Positions 51,679 through 60,886 of a DNA stretch of 64,000 nucleotides are shown piece by piece. The stretch is from JAHECW01 sp964641415 (lineage in GTDB: Bacteria > Acidobacteriota > Thermoanaerobaculia > Thermoanaerobaculales > Sulfomarinibacteraceae). Both the position numbers and the translations under genes were made by a program. Each line of letters opens with the position of its first letter. The stretch's first letter is position 1. The stretch lies in NCBI GenBank assembly GCA_964641415.1, contig CAZXMW010000004.1, forward strand, positions 93,675 to 157,674. Direction: 5' to 3'. The notes beneath the pieces were generated by a model. The model did not search any database. It saw only the letters and a program-made list of their open reading frames with translations, and was not told the origin of the DNA.

Positions 51679-52431
51679 TCAGACCTTCCGGCTGGTCAGC
51701 CAGGCGATGCCGAGGATCGGAATTGCCGAGACGGCATACACCGCGGCCTTGACGAACAGGTTCCCGATGATCAGCCCTTCGATGCCGAACACGACCAGGG
51801 CGAGAGCGGCGACCACGACGAAAGGCGTCTCCGCCTTGGCCGGGAAATCGGCAGGAAAGACCTTGCCCGAGATCGCGTCCACAGCGGCCTGATAGGTCCG
51901 TCCCTGCCAGCTGTAGGGCGTGCGATGAATCGGCAGGTGGTAGAGCACCGTTTTGCGCACCGAGAGGTCTTTACCGCGGCGCGATACGAGCCATTCCCGT
52001 GCGGTGGCCGCCGGCACCTCGGGCTCGATCACCGGCACCCCCAGCGCCGCCTCGACGCTCGCCGGACGGGTTGTACCCGGCGGCAGCTCGAGACCCTGAA
52101 GCCCCTGGAGCGCCGACGGCGCCGCCGGCTCCAGCACGACCTGCTCCCGGCCTCCGTCGTGCACGGTGAACGCCCAGAACGGAAAGTACTCGAGGTGCGA
52201 CGAACCCAGCCGGGCCTTGCGATCGAGATCGGCGACCGTGTCGCGGCCGGCGAGGAACCGCCTCAGGTGGGTTGCGGCCTGCTCCGCGCCGACCGTCGGC
52301 AACATCATCTCGTGAAACAGGGTCGCCGAACCGTCGAGCACCAGCGCGGTCGAGCAGTACGGGCATTTGATGAGTCGCTCGTCGGCTCTGGGCTCCAGCG
52401 CTGCTCCGCACTGCGTACACGTCACCGCCAT
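51679..52431 (-). CDS. Zinc-ribbon membrane protein (YdjG/YdjH-like paralogue)
   Basis: A 250-residue protein with an N-terminal zinc ribbon (CTQCG...CPYCS, about 5-26), a mixed domain ending in GRTYQAAVDAISGKV, and two C-terminal helices (about 200-245). It is a shorter paralogue of the downstream 371-residue protein. It lies 30 nt after the SPFH gene stop, in one operon. Confidence 0.65.
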   Translation of the reverse strand: MAVTCTQCGAALEPRADERLIKCPYCSTALVLDGSATLFHEMMLPTVGAEQAATHLRRFLAGRDTVADLDRKARLGSSHLEYFPFWAFTVHDGGREQVVLEPAAPSALQGLQGLELPPGTTRPASVEAALGVPVIEPEVPAATAREWLVSRRGKDLSVRKTVLYHLPIHRTPYSWQGRTYQAAVDAISGKVFPADFPAKAETPFVVVAALALVVFGIEGLIIGNLFVKAAVYAVSAIPILGIAWLTSRKV

Positions 52432-52461
52432 TCAGGAACTCTCAACTCTCAGCTCGCGACC

Positions 52462-53565
52462 CTACTCCCCCTGCTTGGTGCCGCAGTTGGGACAGAACTT
52501 GGCGCCATCGGGCACCGGTTGACCGCAACCCGGGCAGCCACCGACGTTCTGGGGTGCTCCGCACCCGGGGCAGAACTTCGCCCCGGCGGGAAGCCCGGAT
52601 CCGCACTCCGGGCAGAAACCACCCGCGGACGCTGAAGCGGCGCCCGCCGCCGCACCGGCAGCCGGAGCACCGCCGCCCTGGGCCGGACCGCCGCTGCCGG
52701 CCTGCTGCATGGCGTTGGCGATCATCCCGGGCATCATCGCCCCGAACCCGGCACCCAGCCCGAGCCCCATTCCCGCTCCGGCTGCGCCGCCGCCCTCGCC
52801 GCCGGCGCCGCCGCCCTCGGCGGCGTCCTGGATCGCCTGGGCGGCCTTGAACCTCATGTAGGTGTTCATATCGCCCACCGCGCCCATCGCAGCCCGCTCG
52901 TCCATCTTCTCCTGAACCTCGTCAGGAGGCGTGATCGAGTTGATGTAGAAATCGGAGAGATCGACGCCGTACTTTGCGAAGTCCTCGGTGAGGCGCGCCT
53001 TGGCCGCGGCGCCGAGCTCGTCGTAGTAGCGGGCGAGATCGAAGATGGTCTTGAGGCTCTCGCCGAGCAGGTCGTTGAGCCTGGACACGATGACGTCGCG
53101 GTAGAAGTCCCTGAGCCGATCGGTCTCGAACAAACCCTGGGAGCCGACCACCGTGTTGACGAACAGCTGGCTGTCGACGATCCGGTAGCCGTAGTTGCCG
53201 AACGCCCGCAGCCGGACCATGCCGAGCTCCGTGTCCCGGAACACCACGGGCTCGCGGGTGCCCCATTTCTGATCGAGGAACGTTCGTTTGTTGACGAACA
53301 CGACCGACACACGAAACGGCGAGTCGCCGCCGAACGGCGCGCCGATGAGCTTTCCGAGGAGCGGAATGTTCTGGGTGCTCAGAGTGTGACGACCGGGTCC
53401 GAAAACGTCGAGCGCCTTGCCGTCCCGGTAGAGCACCGCCTCCTGGGCCTGGTGCACGACGAGCTGGGCGCCGAGCTTGATGTCCGCGCTGCCCTGGGGC
53501 GGAAACCGGTAGACCATCTCCTCGCCGGTCGGGTCGTGGTGCTCGAGAATCTCGAGGAGCGCCAT
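52462..53565 (-). CDS. SPFH-domain protein with C-terminal zinc ribbons (YdjI-like)
   Basis: A 367-residue protein. The SPFH-like domain (about 20-215) matches the YdjI/'virion core protein' branch. An Ala/Gly-rich linker follows (about 245-310), then two or three zinc ribbons (CPECG, CPGCG, CPGCG, CPNCG). In B. subtilis YdjI recruits PspA to a YdjG-YdjH membrane complex under envelope stress. ATG 53565 overlaps the upstream TGA (TGATG) and has GGGAGG at good spacing. Confidence 0.8.
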   Translation of the reverse strand: MALLEILEHHDPTGEEMVYRFPPQGSADIKLGAQLVVHQAQEAVLYRDGKALDVFGPGRHTLSTQNIPLLGKLIGAPFGGDSPFRVSVVFVNKRTFLDQKWGTREPVVFRDTELGMVRLRAFGNYGYRIVDSQLFVNTVVGSQGLFETDRLRDFYRDVIVSRLNDLLGESLKTIFDLARYYDELGAAAKARLTEDFAKYGVDLSDFYINSITPPDEVQEKMDERAAMGAVGDMNTYMRFKAAQAIQDAAEGGGAGGEGGGAAGAGMGLGLGAGFGAMMPGMIANAMQQAGSGGPAQGGGAPAAGAAAGAASASAGGFCPECGSGLPAGAKFCPGCGAPQNVGGCPGCGQPVPDGAKFCPNCGTKQGE

Positions 53566-54086
53566 CACACACCTCCCTTCCGCGTCACATCCTCGAAGAC
53601 CGTCGCCCGTTCGTCGAACTGGCGATCGGCCGAGTGGACCGCATCGAGCAACGTTCTCAGATCCGGTTCCGCCGCGGTGCCGGGCAGCATCTCGACGCGG
53701 TCCGCGAGGTTCTCCGTCATGCCGATCAATGCCAGGTCGAAGGCATACAGACGGTCGAGCTCGGCCTCGCGAATCTTGACCGAGTCGAAGAACCCGCTCG
53801 ACCCGTAGTCGGCGTGCCGGATCCGGTTCGCCAGACGATCCAGACCCTTGTCGACGCTCGATGCCAGGTCGAGGTTGGCCAGATTTCCGCTCCGGCTCCA
53901 GTCACGGACGCGGGCCTGCATCGCCCCGCGAGCTCGGTCCACCTGGGCCGCGAGCCAGTCGCGCTGCATTTTGTCCACGTCCCGCCGCAGCTCGGCTTCG
54001 AGGTACCCGCGGAAGCCCGGTATCCTGGCGCCGATACGTTCGACGAAGTTGCGTTGTTCGCGCGCACTCTCCACGCCGTCGGTCAT
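53565..54086 (-). CDS. Helical protein at the head of the SPFH operon (takes PspA's position)
   Basis: A 173-residue helical, charged protein with no membrane segment. It occupies the first place in the operon, where B. subtilis ydjFGHI has the PspA homologue YdjF. It is shorter than PspA (~222 aa) and I see no PspA motif, so it is either unrelated or strongly diverged. A good ribosome site (AAGGAGG) precedes ATG 54086, and its stop overlaps the next start. Confidence 0.55.
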   Translation of the reverse strand: MTDGVESAREQRNFVERIGARIPGFRGYLEAELRRDVDKMQRDWLAAQVDRARGAMQARVRDWSRSGNLANLDLASSVDKGLDRLANRIRHADYGSSGFFDSVKIREAELDRLYAFDLALIGMTENLADRVEMLPGTAAEPDLRTLLDAVHSADRQFDERATVFEDVTRKGGV

Positions 54087-54684
54087 GTCGTTGCCTCCTT
54101 GTCGACGTTCGAATGGCTCCCACGCCTCAATCCGCGAAACAGCCGGGCTGGTGGGTCATACGAGCGGCGTCGGTTGTCAGTTTCAAGCCGAATGCCTGGT
54201 ACGAGATTTGCATCTTATGGTGCACCATGCGTTCAACGGTCCTTCATCCCTGCTCGTCCTGGCACGAGGGAGTCCGGAAGGCTTCAAGGGCCGTCCGCAT
54301 ACCCACCTTGCATCGGCAGGTTACCTGCCGCTCACCCAATTTGACCCGCCAATATTAACCCACTATTGGCCTACCGTATCACGGCAGTCTCCGGATCACA
54401 GGGAATCCGGAGGTTGCCTCCCTACCATTCCTCGAGCATGACGCACTGCGGCACGACAGGCGCTCTCGCAGAATGACACGGCGCATTTCACCGGGTTGTC
54501 ATCGCGAAATTGCACCTTCAGCGGCGGACGCCGACAATCCGGTCCTCGCCGGTCGGCGCCGGAGAAAGCCGGTGTCGACCGTTCGCCGGCAGGGAGCCCT
54601 CGACCGCACCCACCCGCTGGTCTTCGAGGACCGGACAGACCTGCCGGAAAGTCCTTCCCGTGGCCGCCGGCGTCCATTCCGGGT
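54087..54684. promoter_or_regulatory. Long intergenic region with three operator-like dyads
   Basis: About 600 nt, less GC-rich than the flanks. Dyads: ATGGTGCACCAT (54217-54228, perfect 12-bp palindrome), CGGCAGGT-T-ACCTGCCG (54314-54330), and GCCAATA/TATTGGC (54348-54354 with 54364-54370). They lie 130-285 nt upstream of the SPFH operon start. No convincing gene. Confidence 0.5.
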
Positions 54685-54690
54685 TACACT
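54685..54690 (+). promoter_or_regulatory. -10 box TACACT, leaderless type
   Basis: TACACT ends 6 nt before GTG 54697. Confidence 0.55.
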
Positions 54691-54696
54691 CACAAC

Positions 54697-54864
54697 GTGG
54701 TCAAGAGGAAACGGACGAAACGCGTGTCCGAAGATTGTAACGCGGGAGACCGACGGTCGTCCCGCTCCACCTACTCGCCTGCCGAGCTGTTCATGGCCGT
54801 CATCGGCGCCCTGCTCATCGTGCTCTTTGTCGGCATCATCATCACGTCCATCCTCGGCGAATGA
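54697..54864 (+). CDS. Small single-helix membrane protein
   Basis: A 55-residue protein. A basic N-terminus (VVKRKRTKR) and a Ser-rich stretch precede one C-terminal hydrophobic helix (LFMAVIGALLIVLFVGIIIT), so it should sit N-in in the membrane. No family recognised. A -10 box 6 nt upstream supports the start. It is convergent with sdhB. Confidence 0.6.
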   Translation: MVKRKRTKRVSEDCNAGDRRSSRSTYSPAELFMAVIGALLIVLFVGIIITSILGE

Positions 54865-54912
54865 CCGTCGCGCGGGCGGACCGGTCCCGCTGCCCTGCTT
54901 CCTGATGGAGCG

Positions 54913-55683
54913 TCAGCGCTTCTTGCCGCTGGCGCGTCCGATGCCGGAGAGCAGGGCCCTGCGGTAGTCCTTGTTCATCCGCGCGATGCTCTCGATGGAG
55001 ATCTCCTTCGGGCACACGGCCTCGCACGAGCGGAAATTGGTGCACGAGCCGAACGCCTCGGCCTCCATGGCCTCGACCAGAGACAGCGCACGACGGTCAC
55101 GCTCGGGCTGACCCTGCGGCAGCAGGCTGAGATGTGCCAACTTGGCGCCGACGAAGAGCATGGCCGAGCTGTTCGGGCACGAAGCGACGCAGGCCCCGCA
55201 ACCGATGCACTCGGCGAAGTCCATGGCGTGCTCGACGGTCTCGGTCGCGATCGGGAGGGCGTTGGCGTCGGGAGCGCTGCCGGTTCGGACGCTGATGAAA
55301 CCGCCCGCCGTCAGGATCCGGTCGAAGGCCGAGCGGTCGACGACGAGATCGCGGATGACCGGAAAGGCCCTGGCTCGCCAAGGCTCGATGGTGATCTCAT
55401 CGCCGTCGGAGAAATGGCGCATGTGGAGCTGGCACGCGGTGCTGCCCTTCTGATCACCGTGCGCCACCCCGTTGATCACGAAGCCGCACGAACCGCAGAT
55501 TCCCTCGCGGCAGTCGTGGTCGAAGGCGACGGGATCGTCGCCCCTGAGGATGAGGTCCTGGTTGAGAACATCGAGCATCTCGAGGAAGGACATGTCCGAG
55601 TTGACATCCTCGAGCTCGTAGGTCTTGAATCCACCGGCGTCCCGGGCGTCCTTCTGTCGCCACACGTGCAGCGTCAGCTTCAT
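54913..55683 (-). CDS. sdhB: Succinate dehydrogenase/fumarate reductase iron-sulfur subunit
   Basis: A 256-residue subunit with the plant-type [2Fe-2S] site CREGICGSCG plus a later Cys, and the [4Fe-4S]/[3Fe-4S] sites CIGCGACVASCP and CTNFRSCEAVCP. It links the flavoprotein to the b haems. ATG 55683 overlaps the sdhA stop (ATGA). Last gene of sdhCAB. Confidence 0.93.
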   Translation of the reverse strand: MKLTLHVWRQKDARDAGGFKTYELEDVNSDMSFLEMLDVLNQDLILRGDDPVAFDHDCREGICGSCGFVINGVAHGDQKGSTACQLHMRHFSDGDEITIEPWRARAFPVIRDLVVDRSAFDRILTAGGFISVRTGSAPDANALPIATETVEHAMDFAECIGCGACVASCPNSSAMLFVGAKLAHLSLLPQGQPERDRRALSLVEAMEAEAFGSCTNFRSCEAVCPKEISIESIARMNKDYRRALLSGIGRASGKKR

Positions 55684-57593
55684 TTGTAACTCCTCTGGGC
55701 GAGCTTGACGGTCTCGAACTCGAGCTCCTCGCGGTGGGCTACCGGCTCCTTGCCGGGACCGGCGTACTCCCACACCGTGACATGGCAGAAGTTGTCGTCG
55801 TCGCGCAGCGCCTCGCCCTCCCCGGTCTGGTGCTCCTCCCGGAAGTGGCCGCCGCACGACTCCTCGCGCTGGAGAGCATCGCGGCACATGAGCTCGGCGA
55901 GCTCCATGTGGTCGGCGACCCGGCCGGCCTTCTCGAGCTCCTGGTTGAGCTCGGCGCCTTCACCGGGAACCGTGACGTCGTTCCAGAATGCCTCGCGAAG
56001 CTCTTTGATCGTCCCGATGGCGTCGGTCAGCCCCTGCTCGGTGCGCGACATGCCGCAGCGGTCGAGCATGAGCAGCCCGAGCTCTCTGTGGAAGCTGTCC
56101 ACCGAGCGCGAGCCCCTGACCGCCAGCAGTTTCTCGGTTCGCTGCTCGACCTCCTCCACGGTTGCCCGGCAGGCCTCGTGATCCGGGCCGATGTTGTCGC
56201 TGGAGGTCCCCGCCAGAAACTCACCCAGGGTGTAGGGCGCCACGAAGTAGCCGTCCGCGAGCCCCTGCATGAGGGCCGATGCCCCGAGCCGGTTGGCGCC
56301 GTGGTCGGAGAAGTTCGCCTCGCCGAGGACGAACAGGCCGGGGATCGTGCTCATGAGGTAGTAGTCGACCCAGAGCCCGCCCATGGTGTAGTGCGGCGCC
56401 GGGTAGATCCTCATGGGCGCCCGGTAGGGGTTTTCGCCGGTGATCCGCTCGTACATGTTGAACAGGTTGCCGTAGCGGGCGCGAATGACGTCCTCACCGA
56501 GACGGCCGATGGCCTCCGCGAAATCGAGGTAGACGCCCCGTTTGGTCTGCCCCACTCCACGACCCTCGTCGCACGCCCGCTTTGCGGCGCGGGAAGCGAT
56601 GTCGCGCGGCGCAAGGTTGCCGAACGCCGGGTAGATCCGCTCGAGGTAGTAGTCGCGCTCGTCCTCCGGGATGACGCCCGGCGCCCGGTCGTCCCCGGGC
56701 TCCTTCGGCACCCACACTCGGCCGTCGTTTCGCAACGACTCCGACATCAGCGTCAGTTTGGACTGGTAGTCCCCCGACTGCGGGATGCATGTCGGGTGGA
56801 TCTGCGTGAAGCTGGGGTTGGCGAACCCGGCGCCGCGCCGATGGGCGCGCCAGGCCGCGGTGACGTTGCACCCCTTGGCGTTGGTCGACAGATAGTAGAC
56901 GTTCGAGTAGCCGCCGGTGCACAGCAGCACGGCGTCGCCGACGTGGCAGCCGACCTCGCCCGTCACCATGTCGCGGGTGACGATTCCACGGGCCCGCCCG
57001 TCAACGACCACAAGATCGAGCATCTCGGTTCGCGGGTACACCGTGACCGTGCCCGCCGCGACCTGCGCGTTGAGCGCCGAGTAGGCGCCGAGCAGCAGCT
57101 GTTGGCCGGTCTGGCCCCGGGCGTAAAAGGTCCGCGACACCTGGGCGCCGCCGAAGGACCGGTTGGACAGATAGCCGCCGTACTCCCGGGCGAAGGGGAT
57201 GCCCTGGGCGACGCACTGGTCGATGATCGCGCCCGAGACCTCGGCGAGCCGATAGACGTTAGCCTCCCGCGAACGGAAGTCGCCGCCCTTGATGGTGTCG
57301 TAGAACAGCCGGAAGTCCGAGTCGCCGTCGTTCTGGTAGTTCTTCGACGCGTTGATCCCGCCCTGGGCCGCGATGGAGTGCGCGCGCCGGGCGCTGTCCT
57401 GATAGCAGAAGGCCTTCACGCGATAGCCCATCTCGCCGAGGCTGGCCGCGGCCGCACCGCCGGCAAGGCCGGTCCCGACGATGATGATCTCGCGTTTTCT
57501 CTTGTTCGCCGGGCTCACCAGCTTGAGGTGATCGCGCAGGTTCATCCACTTGTCGGCGAGCGCTCCATCGGGAATGCGTGCGTCGAGCTTCAT
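55680..57593 (-). CDS. sdhA: Succinate dehydrogenase/fumarate reductase flavoprotein
   Basis: A 637-residue catalytic subunit. FAD motif GTGLAGGAAA (40-49) and the covalent-FAD His72 in AHSIAAQGGIN are present. Length and layout match the type-B (Wolinella/Bacillus) enzyme used either way between succinate and fumarate with menaquinone. It overlaps sdhB by 4 nt and follows sdhC by 12 nt. Confidence 0.95.
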   Translation of the reverse strand: MKLDARIPDGALADKWMNLRDHLKLVSPANKRKREIIIVGTGLAGGAAAASLGEMGYRVKAFCYQDSARRAHSIAAQGGINASKNYQNDGDSDFRLFYDTIKGGDFRSREANVYRLAEVSGAIIDQCVAQGIPFAREYGGYLSNRSFGGAQVSRTFYARGQTGQQLLLGAYSALNAQVAAGTVTVYPRTEMLDLVVVDGRARGIVTRDMVTGEVGCHVGDAVLLCTGGYSNVYYLSTNAKGCNVTAAWRAHRRGAGFANPSFTQIHPTCIPQSGDYQSKLTLMSESLRNDGRVWVPKEPGDDRAPGVIPEDERDYYLERIYPAFGNLAPRDIASRAAKRACDEGRGVGQTKRGVYLDFAEAIGRLGEDVIRARYGNLFNMYERITGENPYRAPMRIYPAPHYTMGGLWVDYYLMSTIPGLFVLGEANFSDHGANRLGASALMQGLADGYFVAPYTLGEFLAGTSSDNIGPDHEACRATVEEVEQRTEKLLAVRGSRSVDSFHRELGLLMLDRCGMSRTEQGLTDAIGTIKELREAFWNDVTVPGEGAELNQELEKAGRVADHMELAELMCRDALQREESCGGHFREEHQTGEGEALRDDDNFCHVTVWEYAGPGKEPVAHREELEFETVKLAQRSYK

Positions 57594-57605
57594 CGTCCAC
57601 CTCCC

Positions 57606-58262
57606 TCACTGCACCAGGCCGGTCAGCACGGAAACCGGAAACGACACGTTGCCGACCCCGATCAACACCGCGAAACCGACCGCGAGCCATCGCCGGTAGC
57701 GCCCCCACCTCGGGTGGTCCCACCCGGCGGTCTGGATGGCGCTCCACACGCCGTGGTACAGGTGGATGGCGAGCAGTACGTTGGCGACGATGTAGATTCC
57801 GGCCACCCAGGGGATCTGAAACGACGAGACGACGTTGTGGTAGACATCGCCCCGCACGAAGTCGTGGTGGACCAAGCCGACGGTGAAGTGCGCGAGATGG
57901 TAGAGGATGAACAGCAGGATGATCGGCCCGCTCCACACCATGGTCCGGGCCGCGTAGTCCACTGCCGGCGGATTGAAGACCCGATATTTGACCGGGCGGC
58001 TGCGGCGGTTGCGCAGCCACAGCTGCACCGACGCGATCACGTGGACGCCGACCGCGACGAGCATTGCCAGGCGGAACGCCCACAAGAGAACGCCGCTGTT
58101 CTGCAGCTTGTGTCCGTAGGCGTTGAGCAGCTCCGGTCCGAAGTAGAGCAGCATGTTGCCCGACATGTGCCCGAGCACGAACAGGCACAAAAACGCGCCG
58201 CTTGCCGCCATGAGAAACTTCTTGCCGAGGGTCGAATTGGAGAGACCTGCCATCGTGTTCAT
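57606..58262 (-). CDS. sdhC: Succinate dehydrogenase cytochrome b558 subunit
   Basis: A 218-residue membrane anchor with about five helices and the haem-ligand histidines expected of type-B dihaem cytochrome b (HMSGN, GVHV, YHLAHFTVG, HLYHGVW). There is no SdhD, as expected for a single-anchor type-B complex. ATG 58262 has GGAGG upstream; a second ATG at 58253 is an alternative. Confidence 0.9.
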   Translation of the reverse strand: MNTMAGLSNSTLGKKFLMAASGAFLCLFVLGHMSGNMLLYFGPELLNAYGHKLQNSGVLLWAFRLAMLVAVGVHVIASVQLWLRNRRSRPVKYRVFNPPAVDYAARTMVWSGPIILLFILYHLAHFTVGLVHHDFVRGDVYHNVVSSFQIPWVAGIYIVANVLLAIHLYHGVWSAIQTAGWDHPRWGRYRRWLAVGFAVLIGVGNVSFPVSVLTGLVQ

Positions 58263-58309
58263 CGGATGCCTCGAGCCTCCAGTCGCGGGTCGGTGAGCGT
58301 CGCGCCCGC

Positions 58310-58315
58310 ATCGTA
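58310..58315 (-). promoter_or_regulatory. -10 box TACGAT for sdhCAB
   Basis: Minus-strand GG-TACGAT lies 47 nt before ATG 58262. The stretch 58320-58600 between sdh and hemA holds no gene I can support. Confidence 0.45.
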
Positions 58316-58617
58316 CCAAGAAAACGCCTTCCGGGCGTGGGTTCCTTCCATGTTGCGGCCGCCGCGACCATCTCCGGACCTTCGGCAGGTGCTGGATGCT
58401 CGGCGCTTCCGGCCTGACACTTCTCCCGCTGCCTTTCCTTCTCTCCCTCCCTTGCGACGAACCCCATCCAACTCAAAGGAGCGGGAGAGGATTCCGCCGC
58501 AGCACCGCTCATCCGGAATCCGGCACCTGTTCCGGGTCGGCGCCCGATCACTCGTCCAAAACACCGTGAAGCGCCGCGAATTTACGCCCCCATGACGAAA
58601 TGAAACACCATCTCGGG

Positions 58618-58623
58618 TATCAT
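58618..58623 (+). promoter_or_regulatory. -10 box TATCAT for the hem operon
   Basis: GG-TATCAT with a short 23-nt leader containing GGAGGG before TTG 58647. It shares the 15-mer GGTATCATCTGCGAC with the promoter at 1722-1736. Confidence 0.5.
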
Positions 58624-58646
58624 CTGCGACCGGAGGGAGCACCGGC

Positions 58647-59957
58647 TTGGACCGGATCGGTCTTGTAGGAATCAGCTACCGCACCGCTCACGTGGACGAG
58701 CTGGCGGCCGCTTCGCTGCCGGCAGACTTCGACCACCGGCAGCTCACCGAGCTCGCCCGTTTGGCCGGGTTCACGGAGTTCGTCTACCTCGGCACCTGCA
58801 ACCGGGTCGAGTTCTACTTCCGCGGGGAGACCCGGATCCACACCGACCCGCTCCTGTTCCACCTGGGCCGTTCCCTCGCCGACCTGACCGGCGGCGCGAC
58901 CCGGCTGCCGGACCGCGAGCAGCTCTACATCCACTTCGGGCGCTCCGCCGTCCGCCACCTGTTCCGGGTCACTGCAGCCCTCGATTCGATGATGGTCGGC
59001 GAGGCCCAGATCACCGGTCAAGCCAAGGAGGCCCACGAGCGCGCCCACGACATCGGCCTGCTCGGCGGCATCCTCGACCAGACCTTCCACGAGGCGTTCC
59101 ACCTGGCGAAGCGGATCCGAACCGAGACCGACCTGACGCGCCGCCCGGTGTCGCTGGTCACCCTGGTCGAACGACGGCTGCACGAGCATCTTGAGGCCAC
59201 CTCCGCCCCAGCCCTCATCCTCGGCGCCGGCGAGATGGCCGGCCAGGCGTTGCGGCTGATCCGCAACACCGACCCGGCCCGGCCGGTGCTGATCGCCAAT
59301 CGGACCCCCGAGCGAGCCCGCGAGCTCGCTGCCGGCGACCCCGAGGCCGAGCCCCTGTTCCTCGACGCCACCCTGGCCGACCCTCCCGGCGTCGGCCTGG
59401 TCATCGCGGCGACCTCGTCTGATCAGATCATGATCACGCGGTCCCAGATCGAGTCGCTTCGGGCCCGGCTCGAACCCGACGAGCGGATCCTGCTCATCGA
59501 CCTCGCCATGCCGCCCAACCTCGATCCCGACGCTCGGGCGATCCGCGGCGTCGACCTCCACGGCATCGAGGAGATGCGCGAGGAGGCCGAGCTCAACCGG
59601 AAGCTCCGCCTCGCCGAGGTGGATCGTTGCGAGAAGCTCGTCGAACATCAGATCGAGACACTTCGCCGCCATCTGCTCGACCGGGCGCTGTCGCCCGCCG
59701 CCCGGAGCCTGCACAAGAGCTTCACCGACGTCGCCGCGCGCGCCGTTCAACACAGTTTCGCCAAGGACCTGTCCCACCTCGAAGAGGCCGACCGCGAGGC
59801 GGTGGAGAGGATGACGGCGAGCCTGGTCAAGCGACTCGTCCAGGTGCCGCTGCGCGGCCTCAAAGGGGCGGCCTGGAATCACTCGAGCGTCGTCATCGAC
59901 GGTTTTCTGGCCGGTCTTGACGGCCGGATCGACCGCGACAAGGACCGCTCGTCGTGA
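58647..59957 (+). CDS. hemA: Glutamyl-tRNA reductase
   Basis: A 436-residue enzyme, first step of the C5 route to 5-aminolevulinate. Catalytic Cys50 in GTCNRVEFY, the NADPH motif GAGEMAG and the C-terminal dimerisation helix are present. It starts at the rare TTG 58647 with GGAGGG upstream; no ATG or GTG fits the conserved N-terminus (IGLVGISYRTA). A GTGA overlap leads into hemC. Confidence 0.94.
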   Translation: MDRIGLVGISYRTAHVDELAAASLPADFDHRQLTELARLAGFTEFVYLGTCNRVEFYFRGETRIHTDPLLFHLGRSLADLTGGATRLPDREQLYIHFGRSAVRHLFRVTAALDSMMVGEAQITGQAKEAHERAHDIGLLGGILDQTFHEAFHLAKRIRTETDLTRRPVSLVTLVERRLHEHLEATSAPALILGAGEMAGQALRLIRNTDPARPVLIANRTPERARELAAGDPEAEPLFLDATLADPPGVGLVIAATSSDQIMITRSQIESLRARLEPDERILLIDLAMPPNLDPDARAIRGVDLHGIEEMREEAELNRKLRLAEVDRCEKLVEHQIETLRRHLLDRALSPAARSLHKSFTDVAARAVQHSFAKDLSHLEEADREAVERMTASLVKRLVQVPLRGLKGAAWNHSSVVIDGFLAGLDGRIDRDKDRSS

Positions 59958-60886
59958 CGCTGATCATCGGCACCAGGGGCTCCGACCTCGCGCTGTGGCA
60001 AGCCCGCCGGGTGGCACGGCTGCTGGACGACAAGCTCGGCCTCGACGCCCGACTCGAGGTAATCTCGACCAAGGGCGACCGGGTTCAGGACGTCGCGTTC
60101 CGCAAGATGGAGGGCAAGGGCTTCTTCACCAAGGAGCTCCAGGAGGCGCTCATCGACGGTCGGGTCGACCTGGTCGTCCATTCGCTCAAGGATCTGCCGA
60201 CTCAAGAGCCGGCGGGGCTCGAGGTGGTCGCGATTCCCGAGCGGGACACTCCCGCCGACCTGCTGCTCGCTCGACCCGGCCTCATGACGCCGACGCCGGC
60301 CGACCCACTCGGTCTGCCGTCGGGCTCGGTTGTCGGGACCTCGTCGCTCCGGCGCGCGGCCCAGATCCTGGCTCTCGCCCCCGGGCTCGAGATCAAGGCG
60401 CTGCGCGGCAACGTTCCGACTCGGGTCGGCAAGCTCCGTTCCGGCCAATACGATGCCATTCTGGTCGCCGCGGCCGGGGTCCGCCGGATCGCACTCGACC
60501 TCGACGGACTCGAGGTCGCCGAGCTTCGGCCGGATGTCATGCTGCCCGCCCCGGGTCAGGGCGCCCTGGCCATCGAGGCCCGCCGCGACGACACCGCGGG
60601 CCGGGACCTCGGCGGGCTTCACGATCACGCCGTTGCTCGGCTCGTGTCGGCCGAGCGGGGGCTGCTCGACCTGCTCGGCGGCGGCTGTCATCTTCCTCTG
60701 GGCTGCCTGGCCGAGGACAACGACGGCGCCGTCCGACTGCAGGCCGCGCTCGGGACCGTCGACGACGAGGCGACCCATGCCACGGTCGTCCGGGTCGCCG
60801 CCGTCGCGTCGACCCCGGAGCTCGCGGCCCGAAGCTGCTTCGAAGCCCTCCAGGCGATCGCCGAGGCCGGAGGGAGCCCGCCGTGA
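59954..60886 (+). CDS. hemC: Porphobilinogen deaminase (hydroxymethylbilane synthase)
   Basis: A 310-residue enzyme. The substrate-binding TRGSDLALWQA and SLKDLP segments and the Cys that holds the dipyrromethane cofactor (GGGCHLPLG) are present. GTG 59954 overlaps hemA by 4 nt and its stop overlaps hemD. Confidence 0.95.
   Translation: MTLIIGTRGSDLALWQARRVARLLDDKLGLDARLEVISTKGDRVQDVAFRKMEGKGFFTKELQEALIDGRVDLVVHSLKDLPTQEPAGLEVVAIPERDTPADLLLARPGLMTPTPADPLGLPSGSVVGTSSLRRAAQILALAPGLEIKALRGNVPTRVGKLRSGQYDAILVAAAGVRRIALDLDGLEVAELRPDVMLPAPGQGALAIEARRDDTAGRDLGGLHDHAVARLVSAERGLLDLLGGGCHLPLGCLAEDNDGAVRLQAALGTVDDEATHATVVRVAAVASTPELAARSCFEALQAIAEAGGSPP

Noticed and set aside
58320..58600. Small gene between sdhC and hemA
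   Set aside because: Short open frames exist on both strands, but none has a start signal, domain or coding-like composition.
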